DNA of 64,000 nt, from the NCBI GenBank assembly GCA_017591395.1, contig WEDG01003409.1, positions 123,659 through 187,658 of the forward strand, read 5' to 3'. A program made the position numbers and the translations under genes. The stretch comes from Schistocephalus solidus (Eukaryota > Platyhelminthes > Cestoda > Diphyllobothriidea > Diphyllobothriidae). Positions 52,756 through 63,962 of this stretch are shown here, piece by piece; within the stretch, counting starts at the first letter, position 1, and every line of letters begins with the position of its first letter. The notes beneath the pieces are model-generated. The model was not told where the DNA came from, searched no databases, and saw nothing but the letters and a program-made list of their open reading frames with translations.

Positions 52756-53740
52756 AGCGCACGCACGGGCGTGGAGGCCTAGAGCTGGTCGGTGCTCTAA
52801 AGTCAGCCTGGGTCGGGATTATCGTGCACCTCTAAACACAACGCCGAAACCTTACGCGCCAAATTACTTTCTTTGTCTTTGTACTTTTCTTTTCGCGTGA
52901 AAATTTCACAAAAGTCGTATTTCTAACGGACTACAGAACGGATTCGTGCGCAAATAACAGCGTGGCAAAACAAGTTGTGAACGTTGTGCAAGGTCAAAGT
53001 AATCCAGATACCTCGAAACCTACAAAACAGTGAAACCGTTTTTGAATATCCTTCATACATTTTATCAAGTTCTTTTCGTTACCTGTAAAACAATAGATGC
53101 ACGCATTCGTTTGAAATTCTCATCAAACTTCATAATTGATGGACAGCCAAAAATTTGATGATAATAGTAAGCAAAGCAGCGGCACTTCTTAAAAAGGAAA
53201 GCCTGGTGATATTACTTTCACTTTCCTGATTTGTGCTCATGCGCTTAATTCCTGCAGCCCACGATTTGCGAAACGAGTTAAAAGCGTACATACCATAAAA
53301 TGTGTGGTTTACGAAGATGAATCTTGCGTTAGCTGTTCCCATATATTGTTCAAACTGAAAAAATAGAAAACGATCTTGGGGATTTAAGCAAGCTCCTGAA
53401 GTAGAATATTGACGGACAGAAAGTAATTATCTGCATAGGAGCAAAAAAATCACAGCGAAATTCGCAAATAATTCAAGATTACACCGTCTTAGAAGCTTCT
53501 GAATTCATGGGTTGCAGTCCAGTAAATGCCAAATTTTATAACAGTAATATCAGGAAAACTTCAACAGTGCCTCTTCCAAAAGTAGTCCCGACTTCAGACT
53601 CAACTTGTGTCAGTCATCCCAGCAGTTTTATAGAGCTCTTAGTTAAAAGCTAAAATACCAACGCGTGGCAAGATAGCCTTGGGAAACACCATAACAGTAG
53701 TATAAAGTCAAAAACAACTCTCAAGGATCCCTCAGGTCAT
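52756..53740. other. Unassigned spacer
   Basis: No recognised gene. The right part (53400-53740) may be the decayed 5' part of the LINE that follows. Confidence 0.35.
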
Positions 53741-53744
53741 TCGG

Positions 53745-54340
53745 AGGAAAATATGGTCGGTAGTGTATGTAAGGATGCCTTAGACCGAGAGCATTGCGTA
53801 GTTATACGGGTTTTAACTTAATCAAATGCTCCTACCCCGAAGGAAAGTGTCTTTACTGACCTTGCTATGTTTCAGCACCTGCTGAACGATGTACTTCATT
53901 CGGTAGAGAAGGTAACCGTTCGCGCAGCCTACAGAATCGGAAAAAATGATATTGAACAGTCAGAAACTGTAAGACCACTGCCTTTAAAAATTGTCTTGAA
54001 CAACAAGGAAGTGGCTAAGCTACTTCTCCCGAGAAAGACTAATCTCCCAAACTCTCATAAGGAGGTTTTTCAGCCGGACTTCCCTCCAGCAGCACGTCTG
54101 GAACGTCACGAATTAGTGATGGAATTGAAGAGGAGAATGGTAGCTGGAGAGAACAGCCTGGTTATTTTCAAAGGACGCGTTATAGAGGGAAACGCGGCAT
54201 TGCTCTTGAACCAGACTATGCTCATGATGGCAGTGGCAAATAAGAATTGGCAAACTGGAGATAAACGGAATTGGGCACAGCCGAGTGTTGCCAACTTACA
54301 TTTCTCTATGCCAACTCCGAAAGTCTGTTTTCAAAGCTGA
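53745..54340 (+). pseudogene. CR1-like LINE ORF1
   Basis: 53867-54340 is open (157 codons) and in the same frame continues upstream to about 53755 through one stop (HCVVIRVLT-stop-SNAPTPKESVFTDLA). It includes VRAAYRIGKNDIEQSETVRP, LPLKIVLNNKEVAKLLLPRK and LERHELVMELKRRMVAGENS, LVIFKGRVIEG: basic, with a helical Arg/Lys/Glu-rich segment. This is the type of first ORF that precedes the endonuclease in flatworm CR1-like elements and presumably binds the element RNA. It is followed after about 200 bp by an endonuclease in the same orientation. Confidence 0.6.
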
Positions 54341-54540
54341 ACGAGCTGAGAATACAGGTAGCCGTTCTGTCTCTTGATATTTTAGCAGTCAGCTGAAAAT
54401 CAAAGATGGTCAAATGGTCCAGATAAATTTGTCCCTCCTATAGCCAAAACCTGTAACAATGAAGGCTAGGTCTCCCCGACGAATTTATCATTGAAAGTCA
54501 TCTCTGCACATGTACAAAGCCTTTTCAACAAGCTAGACGA

Positions 54541-54961
54541 CCTTTGAAACGTTGTGCATGAAATTAAACCAGACGTTATGGCTTTCACTGAAACGTGGCT
54601 TACTGCAGACATTGCTGATTGCGAAATCTCACTCAGAGGATATCAGCACTTCAGGAGAGATAGACCAAGTCGAGGAGGAGGAGTCTTAGTTTATATCACT
54701 CGCAAGCTGACCGCTATGGATGACAAACACATTCCATTACGTGATGTGGAAGTCTTAAGCATAATTATATCTGCTAAGTATTCCAGACCACTGACGATAT
54801 CGGTTGTGTACCGTTCGCCTTATCAGACTTCCGATCAGCATCTCATTCTCACAACGGAACTCTGCAAAGCCAGCGAGAAGAAAGATATCCTCATTGTTAG
54901 GGATTTAACGTTCCTGGTATTGACTGGAAAACATGGACTGCGCAGGGAATTAGTTAATTAA
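54541..54961 (+). pseudogene. CR1-like LINE endonuclease, truncated
   Basis: The open frame reads IKPDVMAFTETWLTADIADC (catalytic Glu motif), EISLRGYQHFRRDRPSRGGG, VLVYITRKL, SVVYRSPYQTSDQHL, and then ILIVRDLTFLVLTG, where the GDFN motif is expected, so the catalytic Asp/Asn are lost. It stops in a (TTAA)n run at 54953-54971; no RT follows. With the ORF1 at 53.7-54.3 kb it forms the 5' half of one LINE copy, the reverse of the usual 5' truncation. Confidence 0.75.
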
Positions 54962-54990
54962 TTAATTAATTATTGCCAGTTTACAGGCAA
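54953..54990. repeat. (TTAA)n run and palindromic motif
   Basis: About five TTAA units, followed at 54973-54990 by TTGCCAGTTTAC..GGCAA, the reverse of the motif found at 6820 and 48391. Confidence 0.5.
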
Positions 54991-55344
54991 CGTCAAAAGG
55001 GATATAAAGTAGGGGGTCTATCTGACAGTGAAAAAACCTCCTGATTGTTCTTTATAGTGTTTTCAGGAGAAAAAACTGAAGCTTATTAAGGAATTAAAGT
55101 TCAGGACAGGGAAGCGTTGACAAAGGTGCACGGTGTAGTACTTCTCCTTTCATTGTTGTGGATCAGGTATTCTGTACTAGCAGCAGGTATGCCGGCGAAC
55201 AGCTGCTCGCTGTCGACTGAGGAATAACCCGATTACGGACTGCAGAGCCAGCAATATTACCTTCAGCATGAAGTCTGGCACTGGATTCAGAATCCGTGGA
55301 TGCCATCAGAACGGAAGAGATCTTCCAGAGAATCAGCACCAAAA
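54991..55344. other. Unassigned; possible 3' UTR of the minus-strand LINE
   Basis: Between a truncated plus-strand LINE and the C-terminus of the minus-strand LINE. No frame or family recognised. Confidence 0.35.
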
Positions 55345-55346
55345 AT

Positions 55347-55637
55347 TCATGGAATGTGTTGTGAATGTAGAAAAATAGTGACAGCTCTCGTAAAAAAAGG
55401 ATATTTTTGCTGAATTTTAATACTTCTGGGTAGTTTATTCCAGATTGCTGTAGCGTTTACCGAAAAAAACTGATGGTATCTAGCAGTGCGTGCCAAAGGA
55501 AGAAATAAAAATACATCTCGATGACTGATGCGCCGAGTGTGGTCGAGCTGCCTCAGGGATGTGTGGGGGTAAAAGGTACAATTTTTTAAAAGTTTAAACA
55601 GTAAAAATATTCCCTTCTGTAATCTACGAAGCCACAA
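55347..55637 (-). pseudogene. C-terminal domain of minus-strand LINE
   Basis: The open frame has WLRRLQKGIFLLFKLLKNCT, HTRRISHRDVFLFLPLARTA and FSVNATAIWNKLPRSI. The ..R.....FF......WN.LP pattern is usual at the end of Jockey/CR1-type ORF2. It overlaps the RT frame by a frameshift. Confidence 0.7.
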
Positions 55638-56960
55638 CGGGTCGAGGCCTGTAAGCTCACAGCGTTGTTGGTAGGACAGGTTTCTATCTTCCGCTCATTC
55701 GCGTGCAGAAGGCTAAATAGAAAGGAGCAGTATTCCAGAATAGGTCTGACATACATTTTATAAAGGCTGGTCCTAATATTGACAGTTTTAAAATTTCTGA
55801 GAATAAACCCAGTGTTTTGGTGGGCTTTCAAGACAATCAGGGCAAAGTGCTCTGACAGATTAAGACTACTAGAATATGATATGCCCAGATCCTTTATAAC
55901 CCCGGGCACATTTCGGTCATGACCGCTTATACTTAGATGAGGCTGATGTTTGTCACCACTAACCATAACGGAGCAGTTGTGCCAAGAAAGTGAAAAGCGC
56001 CATGTGCGACACCACTGAGCGAAGGCTTGAAGATCCTTTTTTAAGAGCTCAAGCAAGATTTGGCGATCAGCCGCTTTATATCGAAAGGCAACTTTTAATT
56101 CATCAGCATACATAAAAAGCCTTACATACTGAAAACAATCAGGAACATCGTTCACAAAAAGGCAAAATATAAGAAGGCCGAGTACGTTACTCTGAATAAC
56201 TCCACTCCTAACGTGCGTGGGGCTGGAGATAACATCGGAACTTTTAACTCGCTGTGCACGAGCATTCAAATAGGAAAATATTAAGTTCAGAAGCTTGTTA
56301 CTTATGCCGAAGGAGGTAAGTTTAAGCAGGAGGAGATCATGGTCAAAACGATCAAAAGCTTCCGTGAAGTCGAAATAAACGGTGTTGATAGCAAAACCAC
56401 TATCTCTAGATTGTAGCACATGATCAAAGTACGAGAGCTGGCAGGTGTCACACGATCTTTTTTTCGAGAAACCCATGCTGAGCTGCATTAAGTAGATTAT
56501 TCTTTGTTAAGGGACGCATCAGCTTGTCTTTAATCAAGGTCTCTAAGATCTTCGAGGCTGCTGGCAGTGTATTTATTGGCCTAAAGTCGTCGAATGACGT
56601 AGTTCTGCCGTGTTTGGGTGTAAGCAGAATGTGCGAGTCCTTCCATAAAATAGGGAAGGTTTCACTTTCAAGAGCAAGATTAAATATTTATCACAAAAAT
56701 GACGGAATTATATCGTTTGCATTTGCCTTTAGAACGCTGACCGGGACGCCATCTGGTCCTGGACTGTAAGATTGATGAGAACGCAGAATAGCTACGGTCA
56801 AGTCCCAGAGGGTAAAGGTTATGTTTTTGAGGACGTTACTGGTCCAAACCCAGATGTTTGGAAAGAGGCGACCGAATTTTTACTAAAAGTTCTGGACAAG
56901 AACGCATTGAAGCTATCAGCCGTCAACTTAGCGTCAGCTATAGGGTTTCTAAAAGCGTCT
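55586..56960 (-). pseudogene. Reverse transcriptase of minus-strand LINE
   Basis: The upstream frame shows SPGPDGVPVSVLKANANDII (about 56767-56708), ILWKDSHILLTPKHGRTTS and LRPINTLPAASKILETLIKD. The open frame 56488-55586 has FDFTEAFDRFDHDLLLLKL (motif A), RSGVIQSNVLGLLIFCLFVN (normally GVPQGSVLGP), MYADELKVAF (catalytic loop, second Asp changed to Glu), and FILRNFKTVNIRTSLYKMYV. A 300-codon open stretch is the longest in the window. Inactive as read. Confidence 0.8.
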
Positions 56961-57447
56961 CGAAGTACAGGGTACTGAGTTTTTCTCTGCGCTTTTACTG
57001 TGCGCGAAAAGAGTTTTGCAACATTTAACGAGTTGTTTTCGGCAAAGTTAACCTCTTCAGCTAGTCATTTTTCTTCAGAGAGCCTCTTAGCCTGTTCAAA
57101 GATTTGTTGGATCAAGGGCAAAACGGAAGTGTCATTAAGTAGATGAAAATGACGCGAGAGTATATGCAGTCTACGGCAGAAAGATAAAGGGAGGAAGACT
57201 TCATCATTGACATTAATTATTTTCTTACGGGGAACAAAACGAGAAATGAGTGGACCTAGAACTTGGTAGAATGTATCAGTACAAACATTCACATCCAAAC
57301 ATAGAAAGAAGTTAGTCCAATCGTGGGAATTAAGATGTGTTAGTAATTCCCCCATATTTTCTGTTTGGAAATCATGGAAAAACTATATTTTTTAGAAAAC
57401 GTTTCATCAGCCTTGATTTCTAGTGAAGAAAAAACTACAGCATGGTA

Positions 57448-58070
57448 TTAACTCCCAAGTGGGTCGAAACGTGAAACTGACAATGGCTGACAACCTCTGC
57501 AGAAAATGAGATCAAGTATGTTTGAGCCTCGGGTGGGAAAATCAACTACCTGTTCCCACATGCCAGTATCTATGGCCTCAAGCAAGTTTTTGAACTTTGC
57601 AGGACCGGGAGGTGGAAACCAATGAACTTCTGGAAGATTGAAGCCACCTGCAATCAAGCAGTACTTCCGATTTAGGTCAACTGCGGTATTAAATGCTTGT
57701 GAGAGACGAAGATCGTAATCATCGCTTGCGTTTGGGAGGCAATAGACACAACCAACGAGTAAAGAGTAGTTATCTTTTAGAACTACTCGGAGCCAACAGC
57801 TCTCTTCTACTGCGGTAAATTGTCGATAATCCAATGGCAGAAACGTAATTGGCTGCTTAATAAAGATGCAGCTTCCTCCGCCACGGCCCTTGTATTGATC
57901 TTTACGAATATAATCATACCCTCGAATATTGAGTTTAGAGTCGAAAACTCAAGGTTTTTCCCATGTCTCTGTAAATTATTACAATTTTAGGGCGGTGGGT
58001 GAAAACCAGAGCCTGGAGCAAAGGCATCTTATAAAGCAGAATGCCAGATAACTTTAACCACAAACAACTT
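57448..58070 (-). pseudogene. Endonuclease of minus-strand LINE
   Basis: Minus strand: ALVFTHRPKIVII, TETWEKP then a stop, VFDSKLNIRGYDYIRKDQYK, GRGGGSCIFIKQPITFLPLD, then the open frame 57834-57448 with VGCVYCLPNASDDYDLRLSQ, CLIAGGFNLPEVHWFPP (GDFN changed to GGFN) and FPTRGSNILDLIFC. The layout of an APE-type nuclease is clear; one stop and one frameshift. The catalytic Asp of the GDFN motif is missing. Confidence 0.75.
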
Positions 58071-58899
58071 CAATGAGCAATAGACAAAATTCTCTGTCAG
58101 TACGTCACCTTTGGCAAACGGATGAGAGAAGGAAAACAGTCAAACTGTCTTGATCTGATTTTTACCCGAGATGAGGAAAATGTGCTAGACCAACAGGATC
58201 GACCGCCATTAGGGTCAAGTGATCGCATTACGCTGTGCTTTGAGTACTCACTGTTTTTCCAACCAAATTTACCCGATACTTGGGAAAGAAACATTTGGAA
58301 GAGGGATTACTCACTTATGAGAAGACAAATGTCAGAGATATCCTGGGAGACAGAACTACATGGTTGAACCAATAAAGATCGAGTGGCATTGAGCTCGTTA
58401 TTGAAAAGGATAGTTAACCTCAACTGTCCTCTCATGAGAAAGACAACCACAACCGCCCAAAGTGGACAAACTCAAATTTTCAGGCGTCTTTAAAAAAAGA
58501 AATCGCTTCTGGAAGCGTTACAGACAAACCGGCTCCGATGCTCACTTACGGGAATATAAGCAGCAACGCAACGTTTTTAAATGTGAGGCTACTAAGCTGC
58601 GGAGGAAGTTCAAACTAAACATACTGTAAAAATCGGTAGAACACCCCAAAATGCTATATGGCTACATACGGAGTACAAAGAGAATTCAGGAAATGATTCC
58701 TGCCCTTAGGTCTGCAGACGGAAAACAGGAAACTGATGACCAGGTTTAAGCATCCGTTCTTTCAAAATTCTTTCAGACCGTCTTCACCTGAGAGCCTAAT
58801 AATTTTGCTCTTATTCCACCAGTTTTTCAAATAATTTTTGCCCCTTCTTACACTTCCTCCTACACATCCGCCTCATCCACAACAGAAGAACTAGACGTA

Positions 58900-59690
58900 G
58901 ACGTTTTACCGACCATAGTTTGAACCGAATTACTCCGTATAAAGCCTGCCAAGTCGCCGGGGCCGGATAGAATTCCTGCATTAGCACTTAGAGAACTTGC
59001 TGATGAACTGTGTGTACCACTGTCCATCATATTCCAAAAGTCCTTTGAAGAAAGCAAACTCCCGGAAGAATGGTAGTGTGCATTCATCGCCCCAATCTAT
59101 AACGGAGGTTCATGACTGGACTGTAAAAATTACTGCCCTGTCAGTTTAACTGGCATAGCCTGTAAAATAATAGAGCATATTATCAAGAGGCATTTAATGC
59201 ATTATCTGGAAAACAACCAAATCCTATGATACGTCCAACACGGCTTCCATTCAGGACGTTCCTGTCTCACGAGTGCCCTTAAGTTGCACGAAAAATGGAC
59301 TAAGGCCACATATAAGGGTCATCCTATAGATGTTGTATTTTTTGACTTCAAGAAGGCCTTTGATAGTGTAACACACGGGCTTCTTTTACAGAAGATTTGG
59401 AACGTAGGAATTTGAGGAAAACTTTTCAATTGGATCAATAGTTTCTTGTCTTGCAGAATACAGAGAGTTGCTGTTGGAAACTCTAGCTCAGAATGGGAAA
59501 AATTAGAAAGTGGTGTTCCACAGGGATCGGTTATGGGCCCCCTTCTCTTCCTAATCTACGTTAACGACTGTCTCAATGACCTAGATTGTAAAGCTTTCAT
59601 GTTGCAGATGACATACAAATATGGACTGAAGAAAGCTGTGCTGATGAATCAAAAGTCTTACAGTCGAATTTTGACAAACTAATTGCCTGG
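58900..59690 (+). pseudogene. Reverse transcriptase, CR1-like copy 2
   Basis: Readings in order: KPAKSPGPDRIPALALRELA (58938-59000), NYCPVSLTGIACKIIEHIIK (about 59130-59185), FDFKKAFDSVTHGLLLQKIW (about 59340-59400), GVPQGSVMGPLLFLIYVNDC (59512-59570), HVADDIQIW (about 59600-59626, catalytic loop ADD intact after a frameshift). Several stops (for example in EEW-stop at 59075 and VGI-stop at 59413). Typical CR1 RT; inactive. Confidence 0.8.
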
Positions 59691-60400
59691 TCGGCTTGGT
59701 GGCTGCTTAAGTTTAATGTATCCAAGTACGTGATCCTACACATAAGTGCCGGTCGAAATGTATCGCTGAAACACCAGTACATTATTGATGGCACTGCATT
59801 AAAAGAGGTAGAAACACACAAAGATCGGGGCATGTGGACAACTGCAAATTTGATGCCCTCAGAACACTGTAAGAAAGCAGTCCAGAAGGCAACATGTAAA
59901 CTGCATTGGATCAGAAGTGCGTTTAAAATATTTCGCCTGATCTTTTCGGAAAAGTCTGCAACATTTTCGTGAGACCGCACTTAGATTACGGAATACCAGA
60001 ATGGATACCGTGGATGAAGAAATATGTTGACCTACTCCAACAGGTGCAACGAAGAGCAACGAAGATGGTCGACGGTTTTAAGACTTTACCGTACCAAGAC
60101 AGATTGAAAAAGCTTGACTTATTTCCTCTTTCCTACAGGCACTTACGGTGTAGCCTGCTTTGGACATTCCGGATTATCCGGAGCCATGATTCCTCCCAGA
60201 GATTCCAGGATTTTTTCGAGTTTGCCTGAACAACTCATCTGCGTGGTCATCCTTACAAGGTCAAGGTCAGAAAGTTTTTTTTTTTCAGCCAATGAGTGGT
60301 ACGAGCTTGGAACTCTTTACCAAGCGAAACGGTTACCTCTGAAAACATTTCTGATTTTTAAAGAAGGCTTGATGGCATAATATTTGACAAAAGACGACTC
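59650..60400 (+). pseudogene. C-terminal region, CR1-like copy 2
   Basis: 59730-59960 reads SAGRNVSLKHQYIIDGTALK, EVETHKDRGMWTTANLMP. 59969-60228 reads RPHLDYGIPEWIPWMKKYVD, LLQQVQRRATKMVDGFKTLP, LDLFPLSYRHLRCSLLWTFR. The tail TTHLRGHPYKVKVRKFFF and VVRAWNSLPSETVTSEN follows to about 60360. The same post-RT organisation as copy 3, with about 40-50 percent identity by eye, so it is a different subfamily. Confidence 0.75.
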
Positions 60401-60420
60401 TCAAAACATTATTACTTAAA

Positions 60421-60680
60421 ACCAGCCTTTTAAAATCTTTCGGGATCTACTTTTCTACCACAATGTTTCGCCTATAACTGCGAAAACGCATTTGAAGTTA
60501 TGCTATGCTTTGATTCAAACGTTTTTAAATGTACACCATTTTTGTATAGTGACTGTACACATGCAATGATAGTATAATATTAATAGGGTCATCAAAGGCA
60601 ATGCCTGTAACCCTTCAAAATACACCAATATCCACAAACATATGGCTGTTATAGAACATCAGTGATTAAAAAGTAGCATT
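60421..60680. other. Spacer between two CR1-like copies
   Basis: About 260 bp, likely 3' UTR remains of copy 2; no frame recognised. Confidence 0.35.
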
Positions 60681-60689
60681 ATCCAGGTA

Positions 60690-61200
60690 CCAGTTGTTCA
60701 GGAGAAACCGCATCTATCGCCAGGGTGGAGGAGTTGCGATGTGTGTAAAAGGACACAGAAGATTTCCAATGACATCGAGGCTATTTGGCTGACTATAAAG
60801 ACACGGGGATCGCAGTCCCTTGAAGCCATGACTCTGTTTATTGGATAACATAGAGGAGATTGATAGTTAACCTGATGTTCTCATGGGTGACTTCAATGCA
60901 CCCAGTAGGCATAGTGTTCAAAGTATGCCTTCGATCACCTTCTGCTAAAGACAACACTTGAAGTTCTTCTCACACAACATGTTTTTGTTCCTACGAGAGC
61001 GCGTAGAGGACAACAGGCTACTTGGTTAGATCTCGTCTTCATGAAAGATCCTGAAAGTATAGACGAGGTATACTGCCTACCTCCACTTAGTCGAAGTGAT
61101 CATGCAGTACTTTCATTGGAGTACGTTTTATATGCTGTACCATCTGCAATAAATGAAAGCAGGCCAAATATATGGCGAGGAGACTTTTGTAAAATGAGAG
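60690..61200 (+). pseudogene. Endonuclease of CR1-like copy 3
   Basis: Readings: FRRNRIYRQGGGVAMCVKGH (about 60698-60757), DVLMGDFNAPSRHS (about 60870-60912, Asp and Asn of the GDFN motif present), TRARRGQQATWLDLVFMKDP (about 60992-61051) and SRSDHAVLSLEYVLY (about 61089-61133, catalytic Asp-His present). Frameshifts lie between the blocks. The catalytic residues that remain are intact, unlike in the neighbours, but the N-terminus is missing. Confidence 0.75.
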
Positions 61201-61701
61201 CTGAGGCATAACGAATAGACTGGTATCTGGTCTTCTCCGAGAACGTCGCTGAGGACTGAAATTTATTTAAGGGTTGGTGGTTGAATCTAGTAAAGTGCCA
61301 CTGTCCGTCATCAAAACTGAGTATATTTAACTGACCACAATGGCAAACAAGAGATCTTAAATTGAGATTAACAAAAAACGAAGGTTTTGGAAGAAATTTT
61401 GCCGATCCACTGACAATGTTGCATTTCAAGCATACAAACTTCAAAGGAACAAGGTTAAATGCTTGATCTTCAAAATATGATGGGATTACGTGAAGGATTT
61501 GCTCCAGCGAGCAGTTCACACTCCCAAATTGCTCTACAGCTATTTACGAAAAAGCGCACATAACAGAAACCCAATTCCTGTTAGGAGAAACGATGACGGT
61601 TCCAAGATATCAGAAATTAAAACAAAGCTTTACCCTTTTCTCAGTTCCTTCACTCGGATTTTACCCGAGAAGCTGATTTCATTCCATCTACTTACGACAC
61701 T

Positions 61702-62510
61702 ATGGGAGCGCCAATTATGCAGAATAAACAATTTAGAGAAGAGGCGGTCTTTGAAGAACTAAAAAGTCTGAAAGCATGCAAATCCCTCTGCCCCAACGAG
61801 ATTCCAGCAGAGCTGCTCGTCAAACTTGTTCGAGAGCTGGCCAAACCGCTATCCTTTCTGTGCCAGAAATCGTTCGAAACGGGAATTCTTCCTACCAACT
61901 GGAAAACAGCCCACATTACACCGCTTCACAAAAGTTGTAGTCAAGCACTTGCTACAAACTACAGGCTTGACAGCCAGACCTCCACCTGTTGCAAGGTTAT
62001 GGAGACTGCTCTCAAAAAGATATTAATTATTTATATAGAAACCCAAAACCTCTTATGCAATGCACAATACGGCTTTCGTAGGGGAAGATGGTGTGTTACG
62101 AACTTACTTTTTACGATGCAAAGCTGGACAAAAGCACTCAATACAAAAGCTACTCTATATGCGGCTAACTTTGATTTCCAGAAAACCTTCGATAGTGTTC
62201 CGCACCAGCGTCTCCTTTATATGTTTAGAATTTTGGGTATTGGAGGCAAACTTCTTTTGTGGATCGAGCATTTTATCGTCGGTCGTTCGAAATGTGGTCT
62301 GTTTAGGTGGAGATCGATCAAGGCGCACAGTCATCGAGAGTGGAGTCTCACAAGGTTCAGTGTTCGGAACGACCTTATTTCTCTTGTTTATTAATGATTA
62401 TGTACATGAATTGGACTGTGACTTTGCTGTGTTTGCGGACGATTTAAAAATCTGGAAAGTCATCCGCAATGCTGCCGATAGATACAATTTCCAGGACAAT
62501 CTTCGTTGAT
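61702..62510 (+). pseudogene. Reverse transcriptase of CR1-like copy 3
   Basis: 61702-62394 is open (230 codons): EELKSLKACKSLCPNEIPAE, NWKTAHITPLHKS, SQTSTCCKVMETALKKILII, NAQYGFRRGRWCVTNLLFTM, NFDFQKTFDSVPHQRLLYMF (motif A) and LWIEHFIVG. The frame then shifts near 62290 to VESGVSQGSVFGTTLFLLFI and FAVFADDLKIWKVI (62421-62462), where the FADD loop is intact. The conserved SPGPD is changed to SLCPN. With one major frameshift this is the best CR1 RT in the window, yet not functional as it stands. Confidence 0.8.
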
Positions 62511-63130
62511 TGGACGACTGGTCCCACAGATGGGTCTTCTCCTTCAACTCAAACAAGTTCTTTCTGCTACGTCTGGGAAACCGAAATCAGGTCACTGCTA
62601 TGTGACCCTACTATTTAAATAATATGCCTCTCCGAGAAGCAGAAACACAGAAAGAACTCGGCGTTTGGATGACAGACAACCTGAGGCTTCTACGCAATTT
62701 TTCAAGTCGGCTTACTCTGCCAATTCAATGTTGTACGCTATCAAGCGGGCATTTAAAGTTTTCGATGAGGATTGTTTTTCTAAAGTATTTGGTGCGTTTG
62801 TAAGACCACATCTTGAATACGCGATCCAAGCCTGGTGACCGTCGACCCAGCAGGATTTAAACCTACATGAAAGGATGCAGTAACGGGCCACAAAATTAGT
62901 TAGAAATCAAGGTAAACTGCCATATGAGATCCGCCATAATAACCTAAAGCTCTATCCCTGAGTTATAGGCAGTTGCGCGGAGATTTGACACAAACCTTCC
63001 ATATCGTGCGTAGCATGGATTGCGCCCCCTATGTGATAACGTTTTCCAATATGCCACTACGACTAATCTCCGAGGTCATTTGTTTAAACTACGTGTGCCC
63101 CAAGGAAGATTGGATGTGAGGAAATATTTT
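62510..63130 (+). pseudogene. C-terminal region of CR1-like copy 3
   Basis: LDDWSHRWVFSFNSNKFFLL, RLGNRNQVTAM, YLNNMPLREAETQKELGVWM, then frame-shifted tail with LRGHLFKLRVPQGRLDVRKY. Closely matches the minus-strand fragment at 51.6-52.2 kb and the fragment at 63.65-63.95 kb. Confidence 0.75.
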
Positions 63131-63265
63131 TTCCCTACCGTGTCATGGAACGGTAGAATAACCTACCTGAGGTAATTGTAATGTCACAGTCTTAGGAAGC
63201 ATTCAAGCATCGGCTGGACATACATATGTTGCAGAACACGAAGACTATGTGAATATAGAGCAAGG

Positions 63266-63371
63266 CCTGGAAATACAGCACATACTCTGAGCTGTCGGCA
63301 ACTGCTGTGAAGAGCTCTGGGAGTGCAAATAAGAGAGGATAAGAGAAAGTTTATTGCTGTTAGTGTTGCTG
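63266..63371. other. Short spacer
   Basis: About 100 bp between opposed CR1 3' ends; no identity recognised. Confidence 0.3.
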
Positions 63372-63962
63372 CGTTGGTGTTCAGTTCAGTTCAGTGTATT
63401 TGAGAAAAATAGGCTTACGCCTTTGAAATCCCTATTTGATACAGAAAGTCGGAAGAATAATAAACAATGTAAAAAACGTTACAGTCAAGTGAATGCAGGC
63501 AGGTTTACGTGGTACACTGATATTGTTAAGGTAAAGTAGTCACATAATCTTCCTTGTGCAGCAACATATGTATGTGAAGTCGATGTTTAAATATATCCAC
63601 AGACTGGGACATTACAATCGCCTCAGGTAGGTTATTCCATGGTTTCAAGACACGGTTGGTAAAAAATACTTCCTAACATCCAATCTTACTTGGGGCACAC
63701 TTAGTTTGAATGGATGACCTCGGAGATATTTCGTAGTACCAAGTTGGAAAACGTCATCACATAGGAGGGCGCAATCCATGCCACGCACGATACGGAAGGA
63801 TTGTATTAAGTCTCCGCGCAACTGCCTATAATTCAGAGGATAGAGGTTAAGGTTATTTAGACGAATCTCATATGGCAGTTCACCTTGACCTCTTACAAAT
63901 TTTTTGCTTGCCGCTGCACCCTTTCGAGCATGTTGTATTCCTGTTGAATCCACGGTCGCCAG
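63372..63962 (-). mobile_element. CR1-like LINE 3' fragment with complete 3' end
   Basis: Minus strand: the open frame 63953-63645 has YPLNYRQLRGDLIQSFRIVR, FQLGTTKYLRGHPFKLSVPQ and VRLDVRKYFL, then 3' UTR to 63372, ending ..CACTGAACTGAACTGAAC. CR1 elements characteristically end in a short tandem repeat rather than poly(A); the same terminus is at 51309. Similarity to the 52 kb copy stops at about 63962, its 5' truncation point. It is tail to tail with copy 3. Confidence 0.8.

Larger units (their letters stand above)
55345..58075 (-). mobile_element. CR1/Jockey-type LINE, second family, nearly full ORF2
   Basis: Minus-strand endonuclease (58070-57450), linker (57440-57065), RT (about 56960-55700) and C-terminal domain (55690-55347) in order. 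It differs from the CR1 copies around it (MYADELK loop, different tail HTRRISHRDVFLFL). Few frameshifts for its length, so it may be younger than its neighbours. Its 5' end abuts, in opposite orientation, the plus-strand CR1 copy that starts near 58080. Confidence 0.8.
58080..60420 (+). mobile_element. CR1-like LINE, copy 2 of the 3' cluster
   Basis: Begins in the endonuclease C-terminus (REGKQSNCLDLIFTRDEENV at 58123-58182; GSSDRITLCFEY, catalytic His of SDH changed to Arg) and continues through linker, RT and C-terminal tail to about 60420. 5'-truncated. Its left edge lies against the oppositely oriented LINE. Confidence 0.8.
60685..63265 (+). mobile_element. CR1-like LINE, copy 3 of the 3' cluster
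   Basis: Endonuclease (60690-61200), linker (61200-61700), RT (61740-62510), C-terminal region (62510-63130) and the start of a 3' UTR. Loses similarity to the complete 3' UTR at about 63265, so the 3' end is cut or decayed. 5'-truncated within the endonuclease. Several frameshifts. Confidence 0.8.
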
